From Acidobacteriota bacterium (GTDB taxonomy: Bacteria > Acidobacteriota > Blastocatellia > Chloracidobacteriales > Chloracidobacteriaceae), in assembly GCA_016208495.1 (NCBI GenBank), contig JACQXX010000109.1:1-64000 (forward strand): 64,000 nt of DNA. Reading direction: 5' to 3'. Made by a program: the position numbers and the translations under genes. Each line of letters starts with the position of its first letter. Position 1 is the first letter of the stretch. Positions 63,035 through 64,000 of the stretch are shown here, piece by piece. The notes under the pieces were generated by a model. The model searched no databases. It worked only from the letters and a program-made list of their open reading frames with translations, and was not told the DNA's origin.

Positions 63035-63487
63035 ATGAATTTACCTCAACTGCTTGAATTTAAACGCAACGACCTGATTACCGAAGCCCTCGGAATCCTG
63101 AATCAGGCCCGGCTCTCTCATTATGACGAAGCTGGATACACCCAACGGCGATTGTATCTGATCCGGCTCTATGACTTGATGACTCAATGTATTGAACAAA
63201 ATGACATGGTTCCAATGCTCAATTACATCAAGACATTGGCTGAGGAACGCTTTACCACTGGATTTGACCTTTCCGAAGTTCAAATGGCTTTCAATGTCAT
63301 GGAAGAGGTGATCTGGAAACACATTCTGACGGACCTTCCAGCGGAAAAATACCCAGAAGCCCTGGGCATGATCAGTACTGTGCTGGGAACCGGAAAAGAT
63401 TATCTGGCCAATATGTATGTTTCGATGGCCAGTCAGCACAAAGCCACCTCGATGGATCTGTCAGCTTTGTATCAGAAAGCCAGGTAA
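63035..63487 (+). CDS. Small helical protein, RsbRD N-domain-like
   Basis: 150-residue all-helical cytosolic protein. The pattern (LPQLLEFKRNDLITEALGIL at the start, then YDLMTQCIEQ, LAEERFTTGFDLSEVQMAF and VMEEVIWKHIL) resembles the non-heme globin-like N-terminal domain of RsbR/RsbRD stressosome proteins, but the match is by pattern only. No STAS domain is attached. If correct, it would belong to the partner-switching pathway in which the RsbU-type phosphatase at 12456-14228 acts. No ribosome binding site stronger than GGAGG at about 63018 is present. Confidence 0.5.
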   Translation: MNLPQLLEFKRNDLITEALGILNQARLSHYDEAGYTQRRLYLIRLYDLMTQCIEQNDMVPMLNYIKTLAEERFTTGFDLSEVQMAFNVMEEVIWKHILTDLPAEKYPEALGMISTVLGTGKDYLANMYVSMASQHKATSMDLSALYQKAR

Positions 63488-63507
63488 TGGGCTAAAGACT
63501 TCGGGCT

Positions 63508-63633
63508 CAGGGCTGGGGGCTGAAGACTTTGGGTTGAAGAATTGGTTTTATTTCATCCCTCATCCTTCATCCCTCATCCCTTCCTTTGCTCCGAGTCTTC
63601 GAGTCTTCAGCCCCAAGCCCTCAGCCCCAAGAT
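63508..63633. repeat. Inverted GGGGCTGA-type repeat with CATCCCT array
   Basis: GGGCTCAGGGCTGGGGGCTG (63508-63527) and AAGACT face AGTCTTCAGCCCCAAGCCC and TCAGCCCC (63604-63630). In the centre are CATCCCT heptamers (63555-63581). Same design as the other elements. Confidence 0.8.
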
Positions 63634-63634
63634 T

Positions 63635-64000
63635 TCACGGTCGGACAAATACCTTGTAAGTGTACTGAATTGTCTTTTCCTCGCCAGGTTTGAGTGGAAT
63701 GTCCCACGTGATGCGTGAGGTTGGGTTGATGGCCTGAATCGCAACCGCCAGTTTTTCGGGTTTGCCCAATTCAGCCGCCGTGATGACTTCGCCGCGAACT
63801 GTTTTCTTGATTGAAAGTTTGATGTTTGTGGGTTTGAAGTTTTTCACTTTGAGCGTGCCGGTGACGGTCACGGCGTCATAGTCATACCCATAGCGTTTTT
63901 TCGCATTCTGCACCCGTTCGGTTTCCAACTCCTGGCGTTCAACCCGCACATCCGTCGCCACCGTCAATTTCAACAACGTGCTGGCGCTTTTCGGTGTGTA
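63635..64000 (-). CDS. DUF4139-like protein, C-terminal part (cut by window edge)
   Basis: The frame is open to the end of the window and continues beyond it; only the last ~122 codons are seen. The segment VTVTGTLKVKNFKPTNIKL, then IKKTVRGEVITAA and ITWDIPLKPGEEKTIQYTYK, has the beta-sandwich pattern of the end of DUF4139/mucoidy-inhibitor-like proteins, which are usually exported. An internal TTG at 63976 is not the real start. Confidence 0.6.
   Translation of the reverse strand, partial: YTPKSASTLLKLTVATDVRVERQELETERVQNAKKRYGYDYDAVTVTGTLKVKNFKPTNIKLSIKKTVRGEVITAAELGKPEKLAVAIQAINPTSRITWDIPLKPGEEKTIQYTYKVFVRP

Overview
The window looks like chromosomal DNA of a free-living, Gram-negative-type bacterium of moderate GC. 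The gene mix fits Acidobacteriota, perhaps Blastocatellia: S9 and M16 peptidases, secreted BNR/YCF48-type beta-propeller proteins, DUF4846/DUF4350/DUF971 families, TPR-CHAT, FHA proteins and many c-type heme motifs. That placement is inference from gene content; no rRNA or other lineage marker is present. I see no rRNA, tRNA, CRISPR array, prophage or complete insertion sequence.

Layout. 1-5 kb: ADP-ribosylglycohydrolase, uridine kinase, soluble transhydrogenase, a secreted unknown and rlmH. 5-11.5 kb: a sigma54-type activator, then the rplU-rpmA-obg-nadD-rsfS operon (minus strand) with a near-consensus sigma70 promoter at 9431-9460; beyond it lie an activator relative that has lost its ATPase and sigma54-contact motifs, and a CoA-type NUDIX hydrolase. 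11.5-17.2 kb: coiled-coil protein, FHA-GAF-PP2C phosphatase, DUF4846 lipoprotein, DUF971, peroxiredoxin, acetyltransferase. 17.4-24.2 kb: peptide use, with a DPP-IV-type peptidase, POT transporter and M16 protease pair. 24.6-27.3 kb: a lipoprotein and three cyclophilins predicted to be membrane-anchored, lipoprotein and cytosolic. 27.5-33.4 kb: DUF4350, prolyl oligopeptidase, SPOR-YCF48 protein. 33.8-41.9 kb: a helical unknown, a histidine kinase and NtrC-type regulator, a good -24/-12 promoter in front of a secreted protein built of three ~110-residue repeats, and a beta-lactamase-fold protein. 42-44.2 kb: two glycosyltransferases. 44.5-51.2 kb: two giant redox proteins, FHA/seven c-hemes/ferredoxin/flavoprotein and twin cNMP-binding/four-cluster ferredoxin/b-type membrane domain. 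51.6-64 kb: sortilin-like propeller protein, Rpn-like nuclease, family-4 UDG coupled to an exported TPR-CHAT protein, a Ser/Thr kinase-FGE fusion, a small RsbRD-N-like protein and the end of a DUF4139-like gene.

The most unusual feature of the DNA itself is its intergenic space. Most gaps hold short tandem arrays, usually of 7-bp units (GGGTTCA, GGGTTCC, AGTAGTC, GTAGCGA, ATTCTTC, GGTTAGT, GGGATGA), arranged as array - core - inverted array, sometimes nested. Two coding sequences (DPP-IV and the cNMP-binding redox protein) carry such an array in frame as linker. There is also a separate ~120-bp MITE-like element with terminal inverted repeats in two copies.

The best candidates for an undescribed system are the two-gene redox module at 44566-51173, which appears to combine phosphopeptide sensing, nucleotide sensing and electron transfer across the inner membrane, and the histidine kinase/NtrC/sigma54 circuit driving the triple-repeat secreted protein. 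The inverted heptamer elements are the best candidate for an undescribed repeat family.
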